Source: Aquanectria penicillioides (lineage: Eukaryota; Ascomycota; Sordariomycetes; Hypocreales; Nectriaceae). From it: DNA of 64,000 nucleotides. The stretch lies in the NCBI GenBank assembly GCA_003415625.1, contig PYIU01000009.1, positions 806,001-870,000 on the forward strand, written 5' to 3'. The position numbers were made by a program, and so were the translations under genes. The notes below the pieces were generated by a model that saw only the letters and a list, made by a program, of their open reading frames with translations, had not been told where the DNA came from and searched no databases. Positions 49,501-61,083 of this stretch are shown here, piece by piece. Every line of letters begins with the position of its first letter. Position 1 is the first letter of the stretch.

Positions 49501-49792
49501 AGATGAGACCATCTTCCTTGAAGTCGAAGCAGACCTTTCCCAGGGCATCCTTCGGCTTGCAGTGGTAGCTCCCGGCGCAAAGGTCCCAGCACTGTCCGGG
49601 TTTGTGCCCGTCGTGCGGGAGAACAAGGGTCAACGGGTCAGGGACCCAATTCCCTTTGCCGGCTTTGCCGCACCCATCAAGAGAGCGGCAATCGCCACGT
49701 TGAACAAGACCGGATTTCTGCGCATAGGCAAACTTTTCGTAAGCCACGGCCCCGAGGGCACCCTGGAGGGCGTAGAAGAAGGAGGTTTTCAT
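46531..49792 (-). CDS. Large secreted protein with KTSGDKDH repeat array
   Basis: Three exons: 49792-49128, 49076-49035 (only 42 nt) and 48982-46531. Introns are 51 and 52 nt with GTATGT donors, and the second has an ACTAAC branch site. Phases match and give 1,052 residues. Layout: a signal peptide (MKTSFFYALQGALGAVAYEKF); an N-terminal Cys-rich domain (about 30-225, with CWFSLGYCCTQCPDC near its end); a His/Cys-rich segment (about 226-325) with many C-x-H pairs such as HDCHCEHG and HHHKETEEHGH; then about 65-70 tandem seven- or eight-residue units (about 333-863) varying around KTSGDKDH, KTSGETDP and KTSDKDH; and a C-terminal domain of about 190 residues with ten cysteines. The repeats are hydrophilic and mix acidic and basic residues, so likely extended. 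I recognise no enzyme. A cell-wall, adhesive or metal-binding role is possible but unproven. Confidence 0.8.
47100..48690 (-). repeat. Coding minisatellite, 21/24-bp units
   Basis: Tandem units of 24 bp, with 21-bp variants lacking the Gly codon, encode the KTSGDKDH-type array. A higher-order order of GETDP, GDKDH, GDKDH units recurs. Silent third-base differences (for example CAC/CAT, GGT/GGC) are shuffled among units, as expected from repeated unequal exchange. Array length is likely to vary between strains. Confidence 0.9.
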
Positions 49793-51729
49793 TCTTGTCC
49801 CTCAGTGATGAAGCGACGGTGAAAATAAACGAGTGGTGAGGGTTGCCTTGGTTGAGTCTCATTGCAGTCGAAGCCGAGCTTTTGTATCTGAGATTTGGCA
49901 ATTGAGATGTGTTGATGTTCGCATACTGGCTCTCTCCTCGATGAGGAGGAGGCTGGAAAAAGACTATCGCGCATGATGGTGAGCCAAGGTTTCTGGTTCG
50001 TGGCGGAGAAGGAAAGCTTGAAACGAGGGGATCATGCGATAGCAAAGTTGATATCGATTCCATGACGATATGAAAAACAACGGGATTAGGTTTATGGAGA
50101 GCAATTGACTGCGCTTCGAACAATGGCGGTATTTATGTAGGGGCATATAGAAAGGTGTGAGAAATAGCAGCAACAAGTTTCTATTGAGCACCGGTTCATT
50201 CATGTCAGCTTCGTACGACGGTATACCGCAATATACAGGAAATAAGAAATGTCAACACAAAGTCGGTGTTGTTGTTGACCCGAAGAAGATTCCAGAGTCC
50301 CATGCAAGTGCCGGTTTAAAGTCGGGACGTGAAGCTTTCCGACGCAAAAGTAAAGTCACCTGCGCATAGAAACCATCCAGATACCGATGTGCATGCATGG
50401 GGCTTTCCCGAATATGGCGGGAGGGGAATGCCAGTTAAACTCGCGAATTCGATTGCAGGTCGCATCAGGTTTTGTTGTCAGCGAGGCGCGCAGATGTCGC
50501 GTTAGAGGCAGAGACATTTGCAACTATCGCACAGAGTCGGGTACGCAGGGCGAGAGCTAGAAAATAGTGACTTTGTCAGGTCTGATCGTGCCGCAGAGGA
50601 TGCTGCATAATGAAGAGCCGCTTCCCCTCCCGTAATCAACTCAAGATCGGGCCGTCTCGGCATCATGCTTCCTCGTCCGGGAGGGGAGCAAATTCAAACG
50701 ACGGCGCACAGGAAAACTATCATGGCGGTTTTGAGGGGTATCTCGCGCCAGCGGGTAGAGGCAGTAGTCAATAGTTGTGCAACGCGGAGAGGGTCATCAC
50801 CCAAGTTGACGGCTCTGGCGATCAAGACAAACACGTTGGACGGTGCGACCGTCATCGGCATCCAGGGGCAAACTTGATGGCCATGGAGTGCGCCCCGGTC
50901 CGAGAGGCATCTTTTGGATTCATGACCAGAGTGGGTAGGTCTGTGATGCCGAGAATGGACATATTGATGTCCGGCCAGCGATGTTGAAGTAAGGGTTTGT
51001 TTTGTGCGTTCCCAGTTTGGCAAATATTGAGTTGACAAAATTCTTTCCTGTCGACCGCAGCCTCGAATCGCACAGGTAGTTGATGATAAATCGATCCCAA
51101 ATGAGAAATGAACCAAGTGTCCCAACTTACAGATATTAACCTGGAGTTTGGACTCGAGCCGACCGTCGACTGTCCATCGGGTGTGGTAGGGCAAGGCCAG
51201 TGTTTGGGTCATCCCGTTCGTTTGTGCTGAAGTCAGTCCGACGCTTCATGGACGCAAGAGACACGCAAACGTGCATGGCCACCGTTTGACAGATTACACG
51301 AGGGGCACGGAGAAGCTCGGCAACAACCTGCCAGATCTGTCATCTGATTCAAACGAGTCAACGATGATTGCTGTGGATATTCTATCTGGAGACCCATGGG
51401 CCTCTTGTCACCTCAATGCCCGCAAAACACATCAAATGGTTCCACTACCGGGTTTCAGGGTTGAAATAAGGCAAGAAAACCCAATGCAATTTCTCGTCAT
51501 CAGTGATTCACTGTGCCCTTCCCAAGTCGAACAGATCGGATGCGCCTGAACAGTGCTTGTGCTGGGAACCTCCTCACCGATTTCCGGCGCTCTCACAGTC
51601 TTCTTTCTTTCTATCTCTCTCAGAAGAAATAGTGTCCTTGACATTTTGCATCGCAACATACTGACCCCTCTCTCGGCTTGAGTTTACCCTCGAAACTAGT
51701 ATTCTCACTTGCGCAATCTACAGCCAACC
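49793..51729. other. Divergent intergenic region
   Basis: Lies between the secreted repeat protein and the monooxygenase genes, which are transcribed apart. Open frames up to 172 codons (50,694-51,212 minus) show no domain. Nothing else recognised. Confidence 0.4.
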
Positions 51730-53803
51730 ATGAAGGTCGCCGTCATTGGTGGAGGTCCTGCCGGCTTGACAACTCTCAAGTTTCTTGCAGAAGCCCACAA
51801 CTTCTTTCCCATTGAGCCGATCGAGATCCGTCTTTTCGAAGCTGAGGCGGAAATCGGAGGCACTTTTGTCTATCGTGTGTACGAAGACGCCGAGGTAGGC
51901 ATCCAAAATCGGGTCATGCATGTTCCACGTTAATATTTTTTCTTCCAGCTCGTTTCCTCCAAATACCTTACAGCCTTCTCTGACTTTCGGCTTCCAGATG
52001 AAGCACCCGACTTCTTGACTCCTCAAGCCTACGTGCAATACCTCAAAAACTACGTCACAGACTTTAAGCTCTGGTCCTCGATCGAATGCGAAACCAAGGT
52101 TGAAAATGTCCGTCGCGGGAAGGATGGCGTGGGTCATGTCTTGACCCTTGATCACCCCAGCGGGGTATCTGAATGGGCTTGCGACGCCGTAGCAGTGTGT
52201 TCGGGGATAAATGTGAACCCAATAGTTCCGAATATTGAGGGCATCGACCGGATCCCGACGGTTCTTCATTCCTCGCAGGTGAAAACCCGGGCTCGGTTTG
52301 GAAAAGATACAACTGTGGTCATCATGGGGGCTGGAGAGACCGCAATGGACATGGCACATCTCGCCATCACAGCTCCTACAAAATCAGTTACTCTTTGCCA
52401 CCGAGATGGATTCTTCTGCGCACCCAAGGTATTTTAATGACGATCATTTGTATCAATTCATACTCACATTGGTTCAGATCATCCCAATTCCTCAGGCGAT
52501 GAACAAGCCGAGAGAAAGATCGGGATCTCGCCCCAACAAACCAGTTGATACCTCTGTGGCCAGTCTTTTCGACACCGCTTACGTTCATCCATTCCTTCAG
52601 CGCAGCCAGCTGTTGTGGACCTGTTACGACAGATGGATCAAATACATGCACTGGCTGATTTCGGGTACTGAAGAGGGCCCCGATCAATGGGTTGGGAAAA
52701 TGAGCCCAGCTAGAAAGTACATGGATTCCAGCAAGTCTTGTCGCAAAATTGAAGACTATCATTGTACTAACGACTGCAGTTCTTTTGTGCAAGTCGGACC
52801 GGGCACTTCCATACCTGAGCGCTGGCCATCGATCTACGTCTTGGTCTAACCGGCTCCGAAGCTGGTTTCTCAATGTTCCTATCAAAGAAACTGGAGACAG
52901 GCGAATAGAAGTCCGTCTGTGGCCTGAGAGTATAGATGACAAGGGGTTCATGCATTTCTCTCCGCTAGATTCGGCCAGTCAACCAACCCAACAACAGGAT
53001 ACGCTAAAACCTGATGTCGTCGTTTTCGCGACGGGGTACTCGCAGGCCTTTCCTTTTCTCGGAAACGAGTACCCTCCCATTTCAAGAACCAATGCACGAT
53101 GCATCTATGCAGAGGGAGACGTGACAATAGGCTTCATCGGCTTTGTTCGGCCTTCAATTGGTAAGTGTGCCCTTGAGTACTTTGTCTCAAGTTCCTAACC
53201 CGAATTGTAGGCGCGATCCCTCCCTTGGCCGAGCTCCAGGCTCAATTCTGGGTTCTGCGGCTTCTTCAGAATCAATTTCCCGAGGGAGACTTGGTGCCCC
53301 CTGACCCAAACGCGTTGGCTTCCTACGACTTGGACTACAAGCTTCACCCTCGCCAAAGCTACGACTTCTTCGACGCCAAGCGCGCGGTCGACCATGAGAG
53401 CTATGCCTACCAGCTTGCGCTAGACATGGGCGCGGCACCGACATTCACACATGTGTTGACAAAAGGGTGGAAGATCTTGTTCACATGGGCGATGGGATCC
53501 AACTTTAACACCAAATTCCGAATGGTTGGGCCGTGGAAGTGGCAAGGCTCCGAAAGCATCATGCGCAACGAACTGTTCAATGTGGTGAAGCGGTCGGGTG
53601 GATACGTCTGTAGGTTTTATGTTGAAATTCTCGTAGGCGACAGGACAGGTGCTGACGTTTTATTAGATCTTCTCACTTACACCATTATTCCATTCTTCTT
53701 CTTTGGCACCCTCAGCTTGCTGTTGTACGCCTGGGACGGCATCTGCAGCCTCCTTTCTCGACCAGCCCGCTCCGGTAATTCAAATAAGGCTGAAAAGGCA
53801 TGA
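51730..53803 (+). CDS. Flavin-containing monooxygenase
   Basis: Six exons: 51730-51894, 51949-52428, 52478-52730, 52780-53160, 53211-53609 and 53667-53803. All junctions are in phase, giving 604 residues. The third intron (52731-52779) begins GCAAGT instead of GT and has TACTAAC before its acceptor; no GT donor of suitable strength gives the right phase. The N-terminal FAD-binding loop is GGGPAGL (residues 7-13) and the NADPH-binding loop GAGETA (182-187). VLHSSQVK between them takes the place of the usual FxGxxxHS fingerprint. VVVFATGYSQAFPFL fits the family's late ATG motif. A hydrophobic segment near the C-terminus (IIPFFFFGTLSLLLYAW) may anchor it in the endoplasmic reticulum membrane. 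Such enzymes oxygenate N or S atoms of small molecules; the substrate is not evident. It could also be called dimethylaniline monooxygenase-like. Confidence 0.88.
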
Positions 53804-55366
53804 ATTTCTAGAATCATGAGTTTCCTTTTGCAGTAGATTCTACCTTGCAGAAGACTGATCGCCGCTGGAGCTGATCAAGCAACCTCCAAGGAGCCAAACA
53901 ACACTCGCAATGTCGTGATGTCGAGAATGACCTAACCTAGCGTTAGAAATAACATAAGCTTAGCCTAATGACAACATTGCTTTTCTCTTATTTCTCTTGG
54001 TTTGTTTTACTTCCGAAGCACGCGTTTCCTTTATTCGTGTATCCCTCCCTCCGCCAACACTTGTCCATGCCTGACTCGAGCACGTCGTCACGGATTGGTG
54101 CAAAATTGTTGAACCGACCGGTGCCTACACATCAGATTCACACAAACATGCCTCTCGACGGTTCTCGGCAACGTTGCGTCGCACTTCGAAAAACTTCCCG
54201 CGCAGGGGAGGGGGATGCTTGATGGCGGCTAAATTCGAGCCAGCTGCATCCCGTTTGAGCCCCAGGACTCGGCAGTCGAAGAGATTGGCCCGCGGGACAC
54301 AGCGAGATGCCCAACTGGGCAATGGATGCATCGAAACAGTTGCTTGGTCCCCCTGACGGTGATGAGAGAGGCGTCGATTGTGGCTTTGAGGCTGCTGCAG
54401 GAGGAGGGTGCGGGGAACGTGTGCAACGGGGATTAATATCGCTCGGCCATGGTGGCGTTGCAACTGCCGCTGCTAGTGTTCTCCGGATGTTTAGCTTTCA
54501 TCGCCGTATTTATCTGATGTTTGAATGGCTTGGGGAACTTATAGTCGGTGCCTATATGTTTGTAAGACCACTGCCAGGGATTGACAGCTCAATTAGACCA
54601 CGATGCGGTCAAGCCCTCAAGCGACTTGCCCGTCTCGCAACCCTCTGTGCCCTCCATCAATTCATCGCTACCAACAACGCACACGAGTCGCGGCAGAAAC
54701 CGCCGTCTCCAGGATCCCCGGCCTCCACTCCATCAGCTGCTCGGGTTCCAGCGATGGCGCCACAACACCAAGCCGGGCATCACCAACCGGCGATCCCCTC
54801 CGCATCCAGCCTTGCCCCAAAGCCTAATCGGCCACCATCTCGGGCCATCATTGCTTCGAGTCTCCCGCCAGCCCTGGAAACATGGTCCGCTCGCCAATCA
54901 TGCTCGGCCGCGACGCCGTGTCCCCCCGCGGTCCCGTAACGAACTCCGCTTCCCCCAGCTTTTCTCAAACGAGTCGCGGCCTTGAAGGTGGAGACGTGTA
55001 GCAATGCCCCCTTCCCCATGGGGTCACTCGCCATTGTTCCCCGCAAGCTTGATGCTACCATGTTGCTGTCGTCACTACGCCGATCCCACCGCCGTTCCAA
55101 GCTGCGGATCCGCCATCATGGGTGTCCTAGACGAAGCGATGTTGGTCTGCGGTGTCCAAATGTCCAGTTGCAGCTCTCTCATGGCTAAATTGACCGAGAA
55201 TGTGCCCGAGTCTCGGGGTTGTCTTGACCGAGATAGCGCGGGAGTTGAGGTCGATCCATCTCCTTAGTCAAACGTAATAGCTAGTTTCTCAAACCTTCGC
55301 ACTTCCAAGATTCTTGCCGTCCTTCTCCATCGCCATCTCCTCTCATCCTCAGTCTAATTACTCACC
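53804..55366. other. Intergenic, no gene seen
   Basis: Lies between two plus-strand genes. GC-rich in the second half, with overlapping open frames up to 210 codons on both strands that show no motifs. A pyrimidine-rich stretch at 55,290-55,350 is a plausible leader for the next gene. Confidence 0.4.
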
Positions 55367-56919
55367 ATGGGCCTCAAAGATTTCATGCGGAAGCGCTCTC
55401 TCAGGGTCTCTGATGACCGCGTCACCAGAGCGGCAGAGTTGACTCTGCGCGAATCCATTTGGCCCCTTTCGCTCGTCACAACCCTCTTCTTCCTGTGGGG
55501 TTTCAGTTATGGTCTTCTCGACACGCTCAACAAGCACTTTCAAGAAACGCTGCACATTACACGGGCTCGATCAGCTGGGTTACAAGCCGCTTACTTTGGG
55601 TAATGACCATCATCCTCAAGTTGCGTCCCACGTCAGTCTAATACTATTGCAGAGCCTACCCCCTCGCATCCCTAGGCCACGCTGCCTGGATCCTGCGTCA
55701 CTTCTCATACAAGGCCGTCTTCATCTGGGGCCTTTGTCTCTACGCGATCGGTGCCTTGATTGCCATTCCCTGTATCAAAGCCAAGTCGTTTGGGGGCTTC
55801 TGTGCCTCCATCTTCATTATTGGGAATGGATTGGGCTCTCTTGAGACGGCAGCAAACCCATTCATCACCGGTACGTCTAGTTAGCAAGATTATTTGTCTT
55901 GACTCTGATTGTCTGTCAGTTTGCGGCCCTCCTCGATTCGCCGAGATCCGAATCAACATGTCGCAGGCCTTTAACGGAGTTGGAACCGTCATCGCACCAG
56001 TGCTAGGTTCATATGTCTTTTTTAAATTCAACGATGAGAAGGCTTTGGCAAATGTGCAATGGGTCTACCTTGCCATTGCCGTTTTTGTCCTTCTCTTGGC
56101 GACTCTATTCTTCTTTTCTGAGATTCCCGAGATCACAGATGCAGGCAAGTCCATCACTGGAATCAACGCTTAGCAGCTCACTAACAAGTAATAGACATGG
56201 CGTTTCAGGCAGAAGAGACACATGCTGGGTCTGGTGACAAGCCGTTCTGGAAACAGTACAAACTGTTCCACGCCTCCTTCGCCCAATTCTGTTACACTGG
56301 CGCCCAAGTTGCGATTGCCAGCATGTTTATCAACTACGCCACTGAGACACGCAGGAATACGACCGATTCCATGGGCTCCAAATTGTTCGCTGGGGCACAG
56401 GCAGCCTTTGCAGTTGGTCGGTTCACCGGGGTCTTGCTCATGAAGTACTACAATCCACGAAAGGTCTTCTTAATCTACCTGACGATGTGCATCATTTTCA
56501 TCTCACCAGCTATTACACAGCGCCAAACCGCGGGCATTTCGTTCCTTTACGTCGTTTTATTCTTCGAGTCGATTTGCTTCCCCACCATTGTTGCCCTAGG
56601 CATGAGGGGTCTGGGACGACACACCAAGCGAGGAAGCGGATTCATTGTTGCCGGTGTGGTAGGCGGAGCATGTGTCCCTCCATTGACCGGCGCTGCCGCA
56701 GACAACCGACAGATTGGGACAGGAAAGGCCATGCTTGTTCCCTTGGTCTTTTTCGTGGCTGCTTGGACATATCCTATTTGCGTAAACTTTGTGGGGAGCT
56801 ATAAGAAAGTCGTTGATTCTTTCCTCGACGCTGATGTCGGGCTGAACAAAAATACAATTGATGAGGAGAAAGTTCAGGGAGATATGATTGAGAAGGAAGA
56901 AAGAAAGTCAAGCTCATAG
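55367..56919 (+). CDS. FucP-like MFS sugar permease
   Basis: Four exons: 55367-55599, 55653-55870, 55920-56144 and 56195-56919, all in phase, giving 466 residues. The third intron (56145-56194) has a GC donor in perfect context (AG then GCAAGT) and a CTAAC branch site. The protein fits the fucose/glucose-galactose permease branch of the major facilitator superfamily. The first helix reads PLSLVTTLFFLWGFSYGLLDTLN, followed by SAGLQAAYFGAYP, GNGLGSLETAANPF and NMSQAFNGVGTVIAPVLGS. The second half includes SMFINYATE, RFTGVLLMKYYNPRK and a gated-pore helix with VAGVVGGACVPPLTG. Proton-coupled uptake of a deoxyhexose or hexose at the plasma membrane is likely. A charged C-terminal tail of about 40 residues may be a regulatory or turnover region. 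Confidence 0.88.
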
Positions 56920-57110
56920 GGTTGTTCCCAACGTATGTCTCATACGAAGGACATCAAATTAGTTACAATTTAGTTATCACAATGACACCAGAAAGTCAAG
57001 GACATCGTTTTCGCCACAGATGCATGCCTCCATGGCTTGTGTTAGTTAGTTAGCAGGATATGTATGCCATCGGCAAACTCAAGAGCAAAAAAATACATGC
57101 AAAAAGTGAA

Positions 57111-57125
57111 CCATCCGAAGGATGG
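57111..57125. other. Small hairpin in the 3' trailer of tRNA-Gly copy 8
   Basis: CCATCC, GAA, GGATGG forms a 6-bp stem between the 3' end of the tRNA (57136) and its oligo-T signal (57101-57105 as A on the plus strand). It would be part of the precursor trailer. Confidence 0.4.
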
Positions 57126-57135
57126 CTGGTTTATT

Positions 57136-57216
57136 GCGTGATCTGGGAATCGAACCCAGGGCTCCCCGACGCTGCTCGAATGGCAACGGAGAATTTTACC
57201 ACTAAACCAATCACGC
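57136..57216 (-). tRNA. tRNA-Gly (GCC) with 11-nt intron, copy 8
   Basis: The mature sequence is identical to the 20-24 kb copies, and the intron TTCGAGCAGCG matches copies 1 and 5. It lies downstream of the FucP-like gene, on the opposite strand. Confidence 0.95.
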
Positions 57217-57313
57217 TTTAGCTATGAGAGACGTGGTGGTGAGTGAAGCAAAAGATTTTCGCGATGCCCACATTTGTGGGAATCGTGAGGAGGAGCAAAA
57301 AGATAGGTTAGAT

Positions 57314-57394
57314 GCGTGATCTGGGAATCGAACCCAGGGCTCCCCGACGTTACTCGAATGGCAACGGAGAATTTTACCACTAAACCAATCACGC
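57314..57394 (-). tRNA. tRNA-Gly (GCC) with 11-nt intron, copy 9
   Basis: Identical mature sequence with a unique intron variant, TTCGAGTAACG. It begins 178 bp from copy 8, the same period as the main array. An oligo-T signal follows at 57298-57302 (A on the plus strand). Confidence 0.95.
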
Positions 57395-57782
57395 TTCGAT
57401 GTTGAAACGGGGAGATATTGAGGTATATATGCCTCACTGGAGGAAGTGGGGTAAAATGGCTTGAAGTAGGGAGGTGAACATCCATCTTGACCTTGACATT
57501 GCGATATTGCTTCGAGTTCCATTTAACTAATGATTACGGGGGTTCTTTTGTTGTAGGCACTCGAAAGGAATTCATATAACAGCAATTAGGACATCTATTG
57601 GGTATATATATATCTTAACAAATATTTCAGCGCCGCTCCTCGTCATAAAGTCACAATCTGCCAAACTCCCGCCAATGAACATGATTCTGCTTCATGTTTG
57701 AGCAGACATGTGAGGTTGCAGAGGCAAGCAGCAAACATTCAGGGCGCTAACAACAGAAAATAACAATCCCTTCCCCAATCAA
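57395..57782. other. Intergenic, no gene seen
   Basis: The short AT-rich region between tRNA-Gly copy 9 and the 3' end of the phosphate symporter gene. Confidence 0.45.
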
Positions 57783-59633
57783 TCAAGTCCAGCGGGGAGC
57801 GTGGGTGATGAATGCCATCAAAATACCGGCGAAAAGTCCGGCAGTGGGGACCGTGATGAACCAACCAAGGTAGATCCAGCCGACCATGCGCCAGTTGATG
57901 GAGCGCCAATCCCCGTTGCAAAGGCCAACGCCGACAATGGATCCAGTGATACACTGAGTAGTCGAAACGGGAAGCTCTGTAGTACATGGTCAGCCAGTGT
58001 TCTTTCGGAGTGTAGTTGAGATAGGGGTACATACTAAGGCGTGTAGCGAGAATGATGGTGATGACGGATCCCAGCTCCATCGAGAAGCCACGAGCAGGAG
58101 ACATGAGGGTGACTCGGTTACCCAAGTTGGCCATGATGTTGTATCCATAAGTCCAGAGACCAATGACGATACCAGCACCACCGAAAGCGAGAATCCAGAT
58201 GGGCACCTGTGCCTTGGAGCCGGTAACCTCTCCGGACTGCCAGATCTGGTAGATGGAGGCGTAGGGGCCGACAGCGTTGGCAACGTCGTTGGCACCATGG
58301 ACGAACGAGGCGGAGGCGGCAGTCATGATCTGGAGGAAAGTGTAGAGGTACTCGGTGCGGTTGTCAAAATGCTCGGCGCGGGCATGGATCTCTTGGACAT
58401 CGCCAGCAACAACAGATTTCTCACTCTGGGAGCTGACGATATCCTTGTCGACACCGTGGAGGATAGCAAACTTGATGGCCCACCAGATGAACTCCTTGGT
58501 GTACCATGGGCCCTCGGGCTTGGGGCCAACCATGGATTTGTGCTCAGGATGGGCAGTCCTGGGAACTTCGTCAGAGGAGGTGTCGGCAACAGCCTTGCTG
58601 TCGTGCTGGCCCTCAACATCTCCAGTAGCCTCGGCAGCGCGCTGGGCTTGGCGAGCATCAAGCTCCTCACGGGTAAGGTGGCCCTGGTAGAAGTCACGGA
58701 CAACGCCTTGGAAGTTGTCAGGGGTAGGGGGGACAGGGCCACGGCGGAGGAGGAGAGGTCCGAGGACGATGTGGTAGCTCTTCAACTGCCAATCTCCCTT
58801 GATCACCACGCGGTAGAGCCAAGGGACGAGGAAGATGGCCATCAGGAGACCCCATGCAGCGCCGGCAGCGACGATGACGCCAGGGATCTCAGCTTCAGTA
58901 AGGTTGACAGTGTATGATCCGCCCTTCCATATGAGAAGCATGACGATGAGGGAGGCAGTGACCCAGAAGTATAGGGGAACTAGGATGAGACCCTTCATGG
59001 CGGGGTTCTTGCGGAGGAGGACACCGTACTTTGTAAAGAGGAAAATGAGTGAAGCAAAGATACCAGAGAGCATCGGAGCGATGATCCATGCTAGAAACAC
59101 CTAAGAGAGGCGCAACGCCATGTTAGAAACAGATTCCGTGACGGAGATGGGAAATTGGTAAAGCTAACCTGGACGACACCTTGCTGGATATCAACGGAGC
59201 CATTCTTCTTGTATCCAATCCAGGTAATGCCAGAGCCGCCAAGAGCGCCAACACCCATGCCAAGAACACCACCGAGAATAGAGTGGGTTGTGGAGACGGG
59301 GAAGCCGAAACGAGTAGCAAAGGTGAGGTAGACGGAGGAGGCGATGACGGCGCAGACCATGCCAAGCATGAGGAGGGCAGGCGATTCCTCGAAGGCGTCA
59401 ACATCGACGACCTTTGTTCGGATGGTATCAGCAACACGACCACCGACACCAAGGGCGCCGCTGAACTCCATGACGGAAGCGCCAATCATAGCTTGCATGT
59501 AAGAGATGGACCGCGACGAGACGGAACTGGCCCAGGAGTTGGCAACATCGTTGGCACCGATGTTCCAGGCATCTAGGAAGGCAAATATTGTGCCCACGGC
59601 GAAGAGGTAGTCGTATTGAGCGAAGACGGCCAT
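57783..59633 (-). CDS. pho89: Sodium/phosphate symporter, Pho89/PHO-4 type
   Basis: Three exons: 59633-59169, 59100-58035 and 57976-57783. Introns are 68 and 58 nt and phases match, giving 574 residues. The start MAVFAQYDYLFAVG directly precedes the first membrane helix. The inverted-repeat signature of the PHO4/PiT family appears twice: GANDVANS at 26-33, and GANDVANAV at about 424-432 after HGVDKD. FGFPVSTTHSILGG and LPVSTTQCITGS are the matching second motifs of each half. A hydrophilic cytoplasmic loop (about 270-395) separates the halves. Known relatives (yeast Pho89, Neurospora PHO-4) import phosphate with sodium at alkaline pH and are induced by phosphate starvation. The upstream strand carries a run of 16 identical bases at 59,889-59,904. 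Confidence 0.93.
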
Positions 59634-59888
59634 TGCGTTGGTTGTTTGTCCAAGGACAAGAGCCTTTGCTAGACCACAACGTAGACGGAATGTGCAGTAT
59701 TCCAAAGACGGAGGGGGGCAGAAGAGATGTGCGTGAGAAGAAGCACACAAAGAGATGTGCCTGAGCAAGTGAGTGCAGGAATTGATGAGTGACCTGAAGA
59801 CACAAGATAAAAGGCGTCAATGAAGGAGCGAGAGCTGGCAAGTTTATATATCTGGAAAGCGACATCGTGGGAGCAAGAGCGAAAACTA

Positions 59889-59904
59889 GGGGGGGGGGGG
59901 GGGG
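59889..59904. repeat. Homopolymer run of 16 G (plus strand)
   Basis: Sixteen consecutive G on the plus strand, 256-271 bp upstream of the symporter start. On the coding strand it is a C run. It could form a quadruplex and is prone to length error. Confidence 0.85.
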
Positions 59905-61074
59905 CGAGTAAGGGATACAGCGCCGAGGCGAGTGAGTGCAGTCTCGATTTTGGCCTGCGGCTGTGGGATATGGTGATATCCGCACACCCGCGAGCACGCC
60001 CTCCCGGCCCTTTGATAGCCAAGACATTTTGTAGCAGTGGTGTTGAGCAGCGTGGATCCGTCTACGGATAGTGTGTGTGGTGCTGCGTCGCTTCAGCCGT
60101 GGATCCCACTGGGAGCGCCAAGAATGGGAGCGAGAGAATTGTGACCAGCTCCCCAAAACGGTCCTCCTGCTGGTGCACCAGGGATCTGGAGGGGCCACTA
60201 CGAGCCCGCCCTGGGCCCTGTCTTGTTCTTTTCACAGGTTGTGGGCATTCAAGGAATCCATCCATCTGTCAACCAGAAGATCCATGCGAACAAAGGTGCC
60301 CTCCCCTGCGCCGCATCTGTTTTCGCCATGTTATTCGGATGCTGATAGTCTTGGCTTCAAGGAGCATCCAGAGTAGAGTAATCCGTACACCAAGGATTTC
60401 TTATGAAAGCAAGGGCTAGATACTGAGAGAGAGTGTGTGTGTGTGTGGAGGTGGAGGGAAAAAAGAGACGTCATTTTTAGCACAGGCTTGTCACAGAAAT
60501 TAAGGTTGGCGTTTCCAGTGGATGCATACGACTCGAGTTTGTGCGCTTGTGGGCTTCTAAATTAAGCTTGTTATGATGCATCTTTTCCAACCTAAAGCAG
60601 CAACAACAGAGATGCAATGGGTCCTCTGGCCATTGACTGCTGTCGCGCTCACAGGACGGATGAACAGCGCAGTCATGGTTCATCCGCGCAGAGGGCAGAA
60701 AAGTGAGCATGCGACACAGTTCCTAATCCGTCACCGGCGCTGCAAAGATGATGCAGAAGGCGACGGTTGGTGACGGGGGTCCATCCGCTGCGACAGGGCA
60801 GCCTCAGTTCTCGCACCCATCTCCATCGGGGAGACAACACGCCAATGCCGCTCGGTATCTATTCTGGTAGAGATGGACAGAGAGACGGGGAGAGGGCGCG
60901 AGAGAGGAGAGACAGGCGGCCGTGCGTCCACATCTCGAACGACTCGAGCCCCCGCATGGACGCCCGTCAGGGTGTCCTGAAGACAAGATAGATAGTATGT
61001 ATTATGGCACTGTATTCCACCTCCCGCATCTTGCAACCTCGCCGAGGCTCTCTCCATGTCTCGGAGCTCGCGTC

Positions 61075-61083
61075 CTGCACGTG
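61075..61083. promoter_or_regulatory. CTGCACGTG, candidate Pho4/NUC-1-type site
   Basis: The E-box CACGTG preceded by CTG resembles the site described for Neurospora NUC-1 (CTGCACGTGGG), the activator of phosphate genes. It lies about 1.45 kb upstream of the Pho89-like start, which is far for a fungal promoter, and no second copy was seen closer. Confidence 0.25.
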
